Assembly (NCBI RefSeq): GCF_016864375.1
Contig: NZ_CP069358.1
Location: 372,001 to 436,000, forward strand
Origin: Microvirga sp. VF16
GTDB lineage: Bacteria > Pseudomonadota > Alphaproteobacteria > Rhizobiales > Beijerinckiaceae
DNA: 64,000 nucleotides
Direction of reading: 5' to 3'
A program made the position numbers and the translations under genes. The notes below the pieces were generated by a model. That model was not told the origin of the DNA, did no database searches, and saw nothing but the letters and a program-made list of their open reading frames with translations. This document shows positions 9,395-17,205 of the stretch, one piece after another; the first letter of the stretch is position 1; each line of letters begins with the position of its first letter.

Positions 9395-9604
9395 GAGAAC
9401 AGCCATCAGCCGACCCGACGACGCGAGCGCATCATGAAGCGCTTCAAGTCAGCCGGTCAGGCCCAACGCTTCCTCTCGGTTCACGACCAGATTGCCAATC
9501 TCTTTCGCCGTGCCGCAAACACCAACGTCGCTGATCATCGCCTTGCCCGCGCTCGGGCGTTCCAGGCTTGGACTGAGGTGACTGGAGCTGCCGCTTGTTT
9601 CTGA
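9395..9604 (+). pseudogene. C-terminal fragment of an IS6-family transposase
   Basis: The plus strand reads ENSHQPTRRRERIMKRFKSA, then GQAQRFLSVHDQIANLFR and ends WTEVTGAA before TGA 9602. This is the typical last 65-70 residues of IS6-family DDE transposases. Nothing upstream matches the catalytic core, so it is a truncated remnant different from the two larger IS6 copies in the window. Confidence 0.7.
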
Positions 9605-9639
9605 TCTGACGGTCACAACAACCCGGACTACCTCACTTC

Positions 9640-10001
9640 GCTAAGCTGACGACGCCGGCGAAGGAGTGGCACTCGAATCTCCAAGAGTGCTTCGCGCACA
9701 ATCTCGACGTAACACTGGCAGAAGACAATGTTGGTTCTCTGTTCCGGGTCTTCGATGCGGAGATGAAGAACATCGCACATCAAAGCTATGCGCGGGCATA
9801 CAAGAGGATGCCAAACACCACTCAACCCAAGGACATCAGCAAGCTGTGACCTCAGGATCACGCTACAAGCTGACCGAAGACGGTCTGCGCCGCAAGCCGA
9901 TCCGGTTTCAGTTTGGGACGGAGTACTTCCCCCTGTTCGATGCCGCCAATAGGCGCGCTGCGGCGAGGCGTGAGCGGCAATCTCAGACCGTGCGGGCTTG
10001 A
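9640..10001 (+). pseudogene. Frameshifted remnant of an unrecognised gene
   Basis: Two consecutive stretches in different frames look coding: KEWHSNLQECFAHNLDVTLA up to ISKL-stop at about 9849, then, one base shifted, SGSRYKLTEDGLRRKPIRFQ up to TGA 10001. Together they would make a roughly 120-residue C-terminal fragment. I do not recognise the family. The frame change and the lack of a start suggest decay next to the IS6 fragment. Confidence 0.3.
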
Positions 10002-10341
10002 TGAGCACTGGTCAGCAGCCACCGGGCGTCTACGGCCTCCGTAGCGGCTCGACCGCTTAGGGGGCCCAAAAGCAAGAGCGAAGCGGATAGGTCCATGAAT
10101 CTGGGCCCGTTAGCGAAAAGCTGCTTATCACTAAATGCCTCTCAGCTAGACCCACAACTCGAATCCGCCTTGGAGCGGCTCCTGCAGGGCATTCGGCAGA
10201 GCTGAGGGTCAAGGGAGGGCAGCGCCTAGATGAGATTCGGGGAACGCACATTTTGTGAGTTATAACACAGGGCAGCCTCTACATTGTTTGTTAGTAAATC
10301 AAACCAATGACCAAGGTGGTCAGTGTAGAGGAGGGCCGAAA
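10002..10341. other. Upstream region of the propeller-type gene
   Basis: There is no convincing gene in 340 bp. The last 20 bases hold a strong ribosome-binding site (GAGGAGG, 10327-10333) for the gene at 10342. The promoter presumably lies here, but no clear -35/-10 pair was identified. Confidence 0.4.
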
Positions 10342-11730
10342 ATGGCAGTCTCGCGCTATCGTGCTTCTATCAACGGATTTTGGTGTCACAACGAAACCTG
10401 GGATGACGCGCTCAACTGGGATGGTAAGCACGACGAGGTGTTCATAGCTGTGAACACCAAGGTGGTCGATACCAATGGAACGATCCTCCAAAACTTCGAT
10501 AGCGAGGGCGCGGTGATGGGGGATACTTGGTCAATCTCAGGCCGAGTTCAGGCCGGCTCGGCATCGGATCGCGGTGGCATCGTCTCTAACGACAAATATC
10601 CATCTCAGACACCCTGGAAGAACCTATCAGGAATGCTCAATGAGGGAGTTCGCGCCCCACCCTACAAAATCTGGGAGGGCGATCTAAAGCCGGGTGAGGA
10701 CTTGGTGCTATTGACGCCGACGATCTGGGAGTGGGATCCTGGCACTGGCTTTTGGGACGGCTGGCTCGCTTGGCAGGTAGAGGTCGATGCAAAGTATGGG
10801 CAGCGCGCCAAAGACATCTTTGGTGGGATCTGGCCAGTCGCGGCACCGGTGTTCGACGCCGTGTCCCTCGGCATTCAGACGGTGGGAACACTTGCCGGGC
10901 TCTGGTCACCACTGGGCCAATCAATGCGACGGCCGATCGGCATCCGCCGCGATCCAAATGATCCGAATAATTTTCTCTTTAATCCCAGAACAATCGCCTT
11001 GAATTGTGAGACTGCGGAGTACCTCGTCAACCACGATCTACAAGGCCTCGGCAATGGGGTCGTGGAACTCCTGTACAGTGACGATCCCTATCTGCGAGGC
11101 GTCTACTCGATCTACGTCCAAATCGATCAGCTCTCGTCTGGGCATGCAGAATGGACAGATGTCGGCCACGCCAACAACGTAGTCGGCATGACTGCCCTCG
11201 ATGGTCGCCTATTTTGCGCGACTGCCGACAACCAACTGTGGATGCGCGACGCCGTGCACACGGAGGTTGACTGGATCCGGATTGGCCACGCCAACAACGT
11301 AGTCGGCTTGGCAGCGCTTGGTGGGCGGCTCTTCTGCGCCACGGCCGACAATCGGCTGTGGTCCCGCGACGCACTTCCACGTGAGATCGACTGGACTGAG
11401 ATCGGCCACGCGAACGGCATCAGCGACATGACCGCGCTGGACGGGAATCTCTTCTGTGCGACTAACGACAACGGCTTGTGGGTCCGCCAACCGCTACTTC
11501 GCAATCTGAACTGGACGCGTATCGGGAACGCGAATGGCGCGATTGCTATGGCAGCCGCGCCAGGCAGTCTCTACTGCGCCAACGTAAACGGCCTGTACCG
11601 TCGAGACCCAGTCATGACAGACGTCGGATGGCAGCAGATCGGCACGGCCCCAGATATCCGCGCCTTGGCCGCGGTGAACGGCGAACTCTTTGCGGCCACA
11701 GGTGGCAATCGTCTGCTGGTCCGGCAATAA
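10342..11730 (+). CDS. Unrecognised protein with C-terminal propeller-like repeats
   Basis: I chose ATG 10342 because GAGGAGG lies 8 bases upstream; an upstream in-frame start at 10255 has no such site. The 462-residue product has an unfamiliar N-terminal domain of about 260 residues, rich in Trp and Gly (SRYRASINGFWCHNETWDDA, IWEGDLKPGEDLVLLTPTIW). The C-terminal 200 residues are five repeats of about 40 residues with the pattern W-x-x-IGHAN...ALxGxLFCATxxNxLWxRD. This suggests a small beta-propeller like tachylectin-2 or similar lectins, hence a possible carbohydrate-binding or surface role. There is no signal peptide. A hairpin terminator follows. The overall function is unknown. Confidence 0.75.
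   Translation: MAVSRYRASINGFWCHNETWDDALNWDGKHDEVFIAVNTKVVDTNGTILQNFDSEGAVMGDTWSISGRVQAGSASDRGGIVSNDKYPSQTPWKNLSGMLNEGVRAPPYKIWEGDLKPGEDLVLLTPTIWEWDPGTGFWDGWLAWQVEVDAKYGQRAKDIFGGIWPVAAPVFDAVSLGIQTVGTLAGLWSPLGQSMRRPIGIRRDPNDPNNFLFNPRTIALNCETAEYLVNHDLQGLGNGVVELLYSDDPYLRGVYSIYVQIDQLSSGHAEWTDVGHANNVVGMTALDGRLFCATADNQLWMRDAVHTEVDWIRIGHANNVVGLAALGGRLFCATADNRLWSRDALPREIDWTEIGHANGISDMTALDGNLFCATNDNGLWVRQPLLRNLNWTRIGNANGAIAMAAAPGSLYCANVNGLYRRDPVMTDVGWQQIGTAPDIRALAAVNGELFAATGGNRLLVRQ
11145..11727 (+). repeat. Five tandem repeats of about 120 bp in coding sequence
   Basis: The repeat units start near 11145, 11265, 11385, 11505 and 11622. Units 1 and 2 are nearly identical at the DNA level (GGCCACGCCAACAACGTAGT occurs at about 11163 and 11283). 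Units 4 and 5 have diverged most. The gradient suggests recent duplication of the first blades. Confidence 0.8.
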
Positions 11731-11816
11731 CTCAAGACCCAGACCGGTTCCGTTGTGTTGAACAGGGCAGGAGCGGCAGTCCTTAAGACTGATGGCTCGT
11801 TCCTCCCTCTGGACTG

Positions 11817-11854
11817 CTCCCTTGCTGGCCCCGCTGGCGAGGGAGTTCTTTTGT
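11817..11854 (+). terminator. Rho-independent terminator
   Basis: The stem CTCCCTTGC (11817-11825) pairs with GCGAGGGAG (11837-11845) and is followed by TTCTTTTGT. It lies about 90 bp after the propeller-type gene and fits its transcription end. Confidence 0.75.
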
Positions 11855-12132
11855 GCGCCAGCAGATGCACTCATTCTTAGCCGTGGCGGTTGCAGAAGGG
11901 TGCGCGGGCCGCTTCTCGCGTATGCCCAAAAGAAAACCCCTCATGCGGATCGACAACGACGTCAGGAGAGAGCAACCTCATCCTCGGCCACGTACTCTCC
12001 TTGATTGTGGGCTGTCAATCAGATCCATGTCCGCAAGCAGGTCATGAGAGGGGAGGTGAAGCCAGTTGGCATTCCTCCGGGCGTTCATCCATCTTCCCGC
12101 CTCAACGCCTCCAGCGGGCCCCTATCCGGTCT

Positions 12133-12942
12133 GTGGCTATCGCTTGGCGCCGTCACCTCGCAGCCTCTGGGCCTTTGCCTCCATCCCTGGCCTGCAAGTT
12201 CACGGTTGGGGAATTGGCAGCCCTTCGGATTGTGGCCGATGAGGTCAGGGAGAAGGGGCACTGTGAACGGACGTTGGCTGAGATAGCTGCGCGGGCTGGC
12301 GTGTGCCGCTCAATCGCCAAGAATGCCATCAGGGCCGCTGCCGCTATGGGCTTGGTGACTGTTCAGGAACGACGCAGGGAAGGCCAGAAGAACCTGCCCA
12401 ACGTGGCCCGTATCGTGAGCCGCGAATGGCAGCAATGGATCAAGCGGGGAGGACGGGCAGGCGGCCTCTCAAGCTCGAAGCCTACAGGGGGTAGAAAACC
12501 CACCCCCACGGGCAAAGGATTTAGGAGAAGGGGAGATAACGGCATTCCCCGGAAGCGTCGGAAACTAGACTCCGAACGCAGAGCGCCTGGGAAAACCGGA
12601 AAGGGGTTTTCGGCGGAGCCGAGGCGGTTGGTGGGAAGGGCAGAGCGAACCGAGAACGGTAAAATGTCGATCTACTGGATGAAAGCCGCCGATGTGTACC
12701 CGGATAGCGGATGGCACGAGAACGCCTTCATGGCTTTCGATCCCGAGGTGCGTTTCCCTCGCTTTCACATGGTTGAAGGTGATGAAACCATAGGTAACGT
12801 GCACCTGATCGAGGGCGGCCAGCAATCCGGGCAATGGCAATGGTCAATGACGGTATCGCTTCCCGGCCCCCGATCAAGCACCATCTGGTCCTGCATCGGA
12901 TTAACCCGGAGCAGGGCGTCCGGCGTTTTTACTCGCTCATGA
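12133..12942 (+). CDS. Helix-turn-helix protein fused to a second conserved region
   Basis: The frame is open from 11890, but convincing protein starts only near 12120; GTG 12133 is an in-frame candidate without a good ribosome-binding site. Residues 10-95 are a winged HTH of the type common in Methylobacterium and Rhizobium plasmids (FTVGELAALRIVADEVREKG, LAEIAARAGVCRSIAKNAIR, NVARIVSREWQQW). A basic linker follows, then a separate conserved segment starting MSIYWMKAADVYPDSGWHEN (ATG 12664 could start it independently). After QWSMTVSLPGP the sequence turns into nonsense in this frame, where the WGR fragment begins in another. So the 3' end is fused or truncated by a deletion. Confidence 0.5.
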   Translation: MAIAWRRHLAASGPLPPSLACKFTVGELAALRIVADEVREKGHCERTLAEIAARAGVCRSIAKNAIRAAAAMGLVTVQERRREGQKNLPNVARIVSREWQQWIKRGGRAGGLSSSKPTGGRKPTPTGKGFRRRGDNGIPRKRRKLDSERRAPGKTGKGFSAEPRRLVGRAERTENGKMSIYWMKAADVYPDSGWHENAFMAFDPEVRFPRFHMVEGDETIGNVHLIEGGQQSGQWQWSMTVSLPGPRSSTIWSCIGLTRSRASGVFTRS

Positions 12943-13006
12943 TCGAGCGCGACCTATTCGGGACAATCCGGCTGGTAAGTAATTGGGGGCGGATCAGCCT
13001 GCGGCC
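12834..13006 (+). pseudogene. WGR-domain gene fragment cut by IS6
   Basis: The frame reads PIKHHLVLHRINPEQGVRRF, then YSLMIERDLFGTIRLVSNWG and RIS, a WGR domain up to and just past its signature. WGR domains occur in PARP-like proteins and in small bacterial proteins of unknown role. The IS6 terminal repeat begins at 13007 and ends the domain. The 5' end overlaps the previous gene in another frame. A second broken copy lies at 24634. Confidence 0.7.
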
Positions 13007-13824
13007 GGCACTGTTGCAGTAACTCTGACAGGGCACAATGAACGCAATCGAATGGGTCGTTCAGGCGGCAAGACCAAAGAGCTGGTTCACAAGACGGATT
13101 TCGCCTTTCGCGCCGGGTCGTGCCAGGACGCAGTGCCCACGGCGGATCATTCGCATGACCTCAAAGCCTTTGAGGGCCGCCCGCGCCGTTTTCATTCGCT
13201 GGAAGCCGCGGGTCGGTCGGATCACACGCTTGAGTGCGCCGTGATCCGCCTCAATGATATTGTTCAGATATTTCGACGTCCGATGCGCGACATTTTTCGA
13301 CAGCAGCCCTTCATCCTGCAACCGCTGAATTGCCTTGGGATAAGAAGCGAGTTTGTCGGTGGTGATCGAGGATGGGGGGAACGCCTTTGTTGTCTTAAGG
13401 GCTTTGCGCAGGAAACGATAAGCCGCGCCCGTATCGCGCCGATCAGACAGCATAGAAGCGATGAACTGACCGTGCTTGTCGACCGCGCGAAACAGATATT
13501 TCCATCTTCCGCTGACGCGCACGTAGGTCTCATCCACGCGCCATGATCCGGAACGGGAGCCCTGGTGTTGGCGGATCCGCTTCTCGATCTCTGGGGCGTA
13601 GCGCTGCACCCAGCGAAAGAGGGTGGATGGGTCGACCTTGATACCACGCTCCTGCATCATCTCCGCTAAGTCCCGATAGCTGATGCCATACTTGCAGTAC
13701 CAGCGCACGCACAGCAGGATAATCTCGACCGGAAACCGGCGGCGTTTGAAGATCGACAACAGAGCGGCTCCCCTTGATTAGCCGCTCCTCGCTACAATGC
13801 CAAGGTTAATGCAACATGGGATTA
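13007..13824. mobile_element. IS6-family insertion sequence, about 0.82 kb
   Basis: The left end GGCACTGTTGCAG (13007) matches the canonical IS6/IS26 terminal repeat. The right end near 13824 carries an inverted GTTGCA core (TTAATGCAACATGGGA) but diverges more. One intact transposase lies between. The length is normal for the family. It interrupts the WGR fragment and abuts an IS110 element on the right. Confidence 0.75.
13061..13759 (-). CDS. IS6-family transposase
   Basis: The 232-residue DDE transposase starts MSIFKRRRFPVEIILLCVRW, with an N-terminal HTH (YRDLAEMMQERGIKVDPST). The catalytic core includes SWRVDETYVRVSGRW (first Asp), SITTDKLASYPKAI (second Asp) and NNIIEADHGALKRVIR (Glu). 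No frameshift is visible, so it should be active. IS6 elements move by cointegrate formation, which could explain the deletions and fusions around it. Confidence 0.92.
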   Translation of the reverse strand: MSIFKRRRFPVEIILLCVRWYCKYGISYRDLAEMMQERGIKVDPSTLFRWVQRYAPEIEKRIRQHQGSRSGSWRVDETYVRVSGRWKYLFRAVDKHGQFIASMLSDRRDTGAAYRFLRKALKTTKAFPPSSITTDKLASYPKAIQRLQDEGLLSKNVAHRTSKYLNNIIEADHGALKRVIRPTRGFQRMKTARAALKGFEVMRMIRRGHCVLARPGAKGEIRLVNQLFGLAA

Positions 13825-13905
13825 TTCCGGGCCTGGTGCCCTTCGACGGCAAACTGAGGTCTGATGCGATCAGGCCCAAAGTGGAAGCCAACGGAGAGTA
13901 TCCTC

Positions 13906-14877
13906 ATGAAGCAGTATGTCGGATTGGATGTATCGCTGGAGCAGACAGCAGTCTGCATTGTCGACGAGCATGGAAAGGCGCTCTGGCGTGGCAAATGCGC
14001 CTCGACGCCAGAAGCCATTGCCGCAGTCGTCAAAGCGAGAGCCCCGCATGTGGAGCGGATTGGCCTGGAAAGCGGCCCGTTGTCGACCTGGCACTGGCAT
14101 GAGTTGAAGAAGCGCGGCTTGCCTGTGATTTGCCTGGATGCGCGCCATGCCAAGGCAGCGCTGTCGCTGCAGGTGAACAAGACTGACCCGAATGATGCGC
14201 TTGGGCTGGCGCAGATCGTGCGCACGGGCTGGTATCGGGAGGTCACCGTCAAGAGCCTGGACAGCCAGGTCGTCCGAAGCTTTCTCAGCTCACGCGCTCG
14301 CTTGGTGGAGGTGCGCGTGGACCTGATCAACCAGATCCGCGGCATGCTCAAGCCCTTCGGCTTGGTGGCTGGCAAGGGAGGCCGTCAGCCCTTCAGCGAC
14401 CGCGTGCGCGAACTGGTGGCCGATGGGCCGCTGAAGGATGCTGTTGAGGCCCTTCTGACAGCGTTGCAGGAGGTCAGCCGGCAAATCGGCATCCTCTCCC
14501 GTCGCCTCATGGGACCGGCGCGCCAGGATCAGGCGGCCCGACGCCTGATGACGGCTCCCGGTGTCGGATCTCTGGTCGCGTTGGCCTATATCAGTGTCAT
14601 CGACGCACCAGATCGGTTCTCGAGCTCGTCCAGCGTAGGGGCTTACCTCGGCCTGACGCCACGACGGTATCAGTCGGGCGAGATCGACCGAAGCGGTCGG
14701 ATCTCCAAGTGCGGCGATCCGTTGCTGCGCACGTATCTGTTTGAGGCGGCCGGGATCCTGCTGAACCGGGTCTCGCGCTGGTCTGCGCTCAAAGCCTGGG
14801 GCACCCGGCTCGCCAAGAAGGTGGGCGGCAAGAAGGCGACCGTCGCGGTCGCGCGTAAGTTGGCGGTGGCGTGTTAG
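13906..14877 (+). pseudogene. IS110-family transposase, 5' part (split gene)
   Basis: ATG 13906 (MKQYVGLDVSLEQTAVCIVD) follows GGAGAG. The DEDD domain (GLDVS, IGLESGPL, NKTDPNDALG) and the C-terminal domain with YQSGEIDRSGRISKCGDPLL are complete. The frame is cut after RKLAV and ends AC-stop inside the inserted LSR element. The missing end, VILHRMWRNNTDFRW, is found in frame at 16820. Joining 14867 to 16820 restores a 344-codon gene, the normal size for this family. Confidence 0.88.
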
Positions 14878-14893
14878 ACAATGGTGCAAAGTT
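14868..14893 (+). repeat. Left inverted repeat / half-site of LSR element 1
   Basis: It begins GGCGTGTTAGACAATGG and ends TGCAAAGTT. It pairs with 16795-16820 at 24 of 26 positions. Read as the P' half of attP. Confidence 0.8.
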
Positions 14894-15003
14894 TGCAATC
14901 AGCTTTGTTCACACGATCGCCCGCGAGGCTCTACGCCATCGCACGACGGGTCCGACGTTAAAGCCTTAGCCGGTTGATGAACCGGCGACGGACGAGGACC
15001 GCC

Positions 15004-15258
15004 ATGACCAAGCTTTGCAAGCGGCGCCGCCCGCTGCGTCTTGAGGTCGGGTTCGAGGTCAGACGGGGCAGTCGGGATATCTTGGGACGCGCCTATGAGC
15101 GCCTCCTGCCCCTGCGCGCCGGGTCCCTGCCATCACGGGCACAGGCCGCTATTTCTGAGGGAGCCTGCGATGAGAACTCAATCCCTGAGAGCTGTTTCGG
15201 AGCCGCAGATTCTGCAGGTCGCTCTCTACGTCCGCGTCTCCTCCGACCAGCAGGCTGA
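15004..15258 (+). CDS. Small basic ORF upstream of and overlapping LSR 1
   Basis: ATG 15004 (MTKLCKRRRPLRLEVGFEVR) follows GAGGACC. The 84-residue product has a very basic start and a segment LGRAYERLLPL. It overlaps the first 89 bases of the LSR gene in another frame. The second LSR element has a similarly placed small ORF with RAFQLLLETA. Small basic proteins next to serine integrases are often recombination directionality factors; that role is only an inference here. Confidence 0.4.
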   Translation: MTKLCKRRRPLRLEVGFEVRRGSRDILGRAYERLLPLRAGSLPSRAQAAISEGACDENSIPESCFGAADSAGRSLRPRLLRPAG

Positions 15259-16897
15259 GCATCACACCATCGACAGCCAATTGGCGCAGCTGACCGCACG
15301 GGCGCAACAGGATGGCCATGGCATTCGGGATGATCTGCGCTTCATCGACAACGGCCACAGCGGCGCCAGCTTGATCCGTCCGGCGCTGGAGCGTCTGCGG
15401 GACTTGGTGGCTCTGTCAGCGATCGATCTCGTCTACATCCTGTCCCCAGATCGCCTCGCCCGCAGCTACGCGCATCAGGTTCTGCTGCTCGAAGAATTCG
15501 CCCAAGCCGGCACGCAGGTGATCTTCCTCAATCGCCCGATCGGGACCACGCCCGAGGACAGCCTGCTGCTGCAGCTACAGGGCATGTTCGCCGAGTACGA
15601 GAGAGCCAAGGTGCTGGAGCGCAGTCGGCGCGGCAAGCGCCACCGCGCCCGCACTGGTGCCGTCAGTGTCCTGTCCCGTGCGCCCTTCGGCTACCGCTAC
15701 ATCACGCGTGAGGTCGGCGGGGGGGACGCACGCTACGAGATTGACGAGGCGGCGGCGCGGATTGTGCGCCAGATCTTCACCTGGGTCGGGCACGAGCGCT
15801 TGACGCTGGCCGGTGTCTGCCGGCGCCTGCACGACAGCGGGATTCCAAGTCCAACTGGGCGGCTCCACTGGAGCCGGGCGATGATCCATAGCATGCTGCT
15901 CAACCCTGCCTATGCGGGACAGGCCCGCTATGGTCGCCACCAAAGCGTACCGTGGCGGCCGCCGCTGCATCCGCCGCGCGGCCATGATGGCCTACCGCGA
16001 CGGCCCTGGCGGCAAGTGCTCGCCCCGACTGAGCGGCACATCAGCATCGCGGTGCCGGCGATTGTTGGCGAAGAACTCTTTGCGAGTGTCACCGAGCAGT
16101 TGGAGGAGAACCGCAGACGCAGTCGCCAGCGGCTTGCGGGCGTTCAGTATCTGCTGCGCGGCCTACTGGTCTGCCAGAAGTGCGGCTATGGGTTCACCGG
16201 CCATCACCATCGGGGGCAGTGGCGCTACTATCGCTGTTGCGGCACGGACCGGAGCCGCTTCCACGGTGCGTTTCAGTGTGATGCTCGGCTGGTCGCCACG
16301 GAGTTGCTCGACGAGGCGGTGTGGGACGAAATCTGCCGGCTGCTCGACGATCCGGCACAGGTGATCGCAGAGTATCAGCGGCGCCTGGACGCGGTGCAGG
16401 CCACGCCGCATCGGCTCGAACTCGATGCCCTTGACCGTCAACGGGCCAAGGCCCGCCGCGCAACCGAGCGGCTGATCGACAGCTACACGGAGGGACTGAT
16501 CGAAAAACCCGAATTCGAGCCGCGCCTGACCGCGTTGCGCCGCCGGACAGCCCGGCTGGAAGCCGAAGCCAAGGCTCAACAGGAGGCCGATGAGCAGGTC
16601 CGCTCGCTGCACCTCGTTATCGGCAAACTCGACCTGTTTGCCACGATGGTGCACGATCGGCTCGCGGGTGCGGATTGGGCGACGAAGCGCGACATTATCT
16701 GTACCCTCGTTAAGCGCATCGAGGTGGCCGATGATATTGTTCGGGTGATCTTCCGGGTTGATCCCGGCTTCTCAGGTCCACCTGAGACAGGCCGAACTTT
16801 GCACCATTGTCCAACACGTCGTGATCCTGCACCGGATGTGGCGCAACAACACGGACTTCCGGTGGTCGCGTCAGGAAGGGCAGCCCGCATGAGATAG
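15170..16897 (+). CDS. Large serine recombinase (LSR 1)
   Basis: ATG 15170 follows GAGGGAG. The product (575 residues as read) has the resolvase catalytic domain at residues 15-165 with the nucleophile in YVRVSSDQQ and SPDRLARSYAHQ. A recombinase domain follows at about 175-300 (FGYRYITREV, GIPSPTGRLHWSRAMIHSML). Next are a zinc ribbon (CQKCGYGF ... YYRCCG), a coiled coil (residues 420-500) and a short end domain. The coding frame crosses the right end of the element at 16820 and stops at 16897 inside IS110 DNA. The native C-terminus is thus replaced or completed by target sequence. Confidence 0.9.
   Translation: MRTQSLRAVSEPQILQVALYVRVSSDQQAEHHTIDSQLAQLTARAQQDGHGIRDDLRFIDNGHSGASLIRPALERLRDLVALSAIDLVYILSPDRLARSYAHQVLLLEEFAQAGTQVIFLNRPIGTTPEDSLLLQLQGMFAEYERAKVLERSRRGKRHRARTGAVSVLSRAPFGYRYITREVGGGDARYEIDEAAARIVRQIFTWVGHERLTLAGVCRRLHDSGIPSPTGRLHWSRAMIHSMLLNPAYAGQARYGRHQSVPWRPPLHPPRGHDGLPRRPWRQVLAPTERHISIAVPAIVGEELFASVTEQLEENRRRSRQRLAGVQYLLRGLLVCQKCGYGFTGHHHRGQWRYYRCCGTDRSRFHGAFQCDARLVATELLDEAVWDEICRLLDDPAQVIAEYQRRLDAVQATPHRLELDALDRQRAKARRATERLIDSYTEGLIEKPEFEPRLTALRRRTARLEAEAKAQQEADEQVRSLHLVIGKLDLFATMVHDRLAGADWATKRDIICTLVKRIEVADDIVRVIFRVDPGFSGPPETGRTLHHCPTRRDPAPDVAQQHGLPVVASGRAARMR
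16795..16820 (-). repeat. Right inverted repeat / half-site of LSR element 1
   Basis: On the minus strand it reads GACGTGTTGGACAATGG then TGCAAAGTT, matching the left end at 24 of 26 positions. It lies inside the LSR reading frame. Confidence 0.8.
16820..16892 (+). pseudogene. IS110 transposase, detached 3' end
   Basis: The frame reads VILHRMWRNNTDFRWSRQEG before TGA 16890. It is the C-terminus missing from the gene at 13906, and it joins in frame with a restored GTC valine codon when the LSR element is removed. Confidence 0.85.
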
Positions 16898-17205
16898 GCA
16901 CCCTTAGAGATCCGCCGCCTGGCGGAGTGATGTCCCTTGTCGGGACGAGGCAGCAGCCATCGCGTGGGCACCGTTGCGGCCTGAAACCTGAACCTCAGGG
17001 AGCAGATTGACCGCGTATGCAACATGGCGAGGCTGAGGCTTCCGACCCCATCATGCGGCGGTGTCTGCCGACCGCGGAGAGAACCATGACCCGACAGGTG
17101 ATATCAGCCGAACTGACGGAAAGGGCCGCTCAAAGGGCTTGACCAGAATCCCCGGAATAAGAGAACGGTGCCCTCCTGCGTGACGAGGCAGGCAAGCCCG
17201 CCTAC
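16893..17205. other. IS110 right non-coding end and junction
   Basis: About 310 bp have no gene. The GC-rich stem-forming sequence after the transposase (GATCCGCCGCCTGGCGGA near 16910) is typical of IS110 flanks, which in this family can encode a non-coding guide (bridge) RNA. I cannot fold or match it here. The last 45 bases already encode the end of a PAS/PAC domain of the next gene. Confidence 0.4.

Larger units (their letters stand above)
14868..16819. mobile_element. LSR mini-element 1 (about 1.95 kb) inserted in IS110
   Basis: The element carries only a small ORF and a large serine recombinase gene. Its ends are 26-bp inverted repeats with two mismatches (14868-14893 and 16795-16820). 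Removing the DNA between the two GT dinucleotides at 14866 and 16818 restores the IS110 reading frame exactly. Inverted ends are what P and P' half-sites of a palindromic attP should look like after integration. An alternative shared CGT (14870, 16817) is more symmetrical but does not restore the frame. Confidence 0.8.
13830..17155. mobile_element. IS110-family element interrupted by an LSR element
   Basis: The left non-coding end (13830-13905) and a long right non-coding end (16893 to about 17155) flank an IS110 transposase gene that is split at 14867. Exact ends are hard to set, because this family has no long terminal repeats. The right end abuts a 5'-truncated GGDEF-EAL gene, so this IS or a deletion next to it removed the start of that gene. 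Confidence 0.5.
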
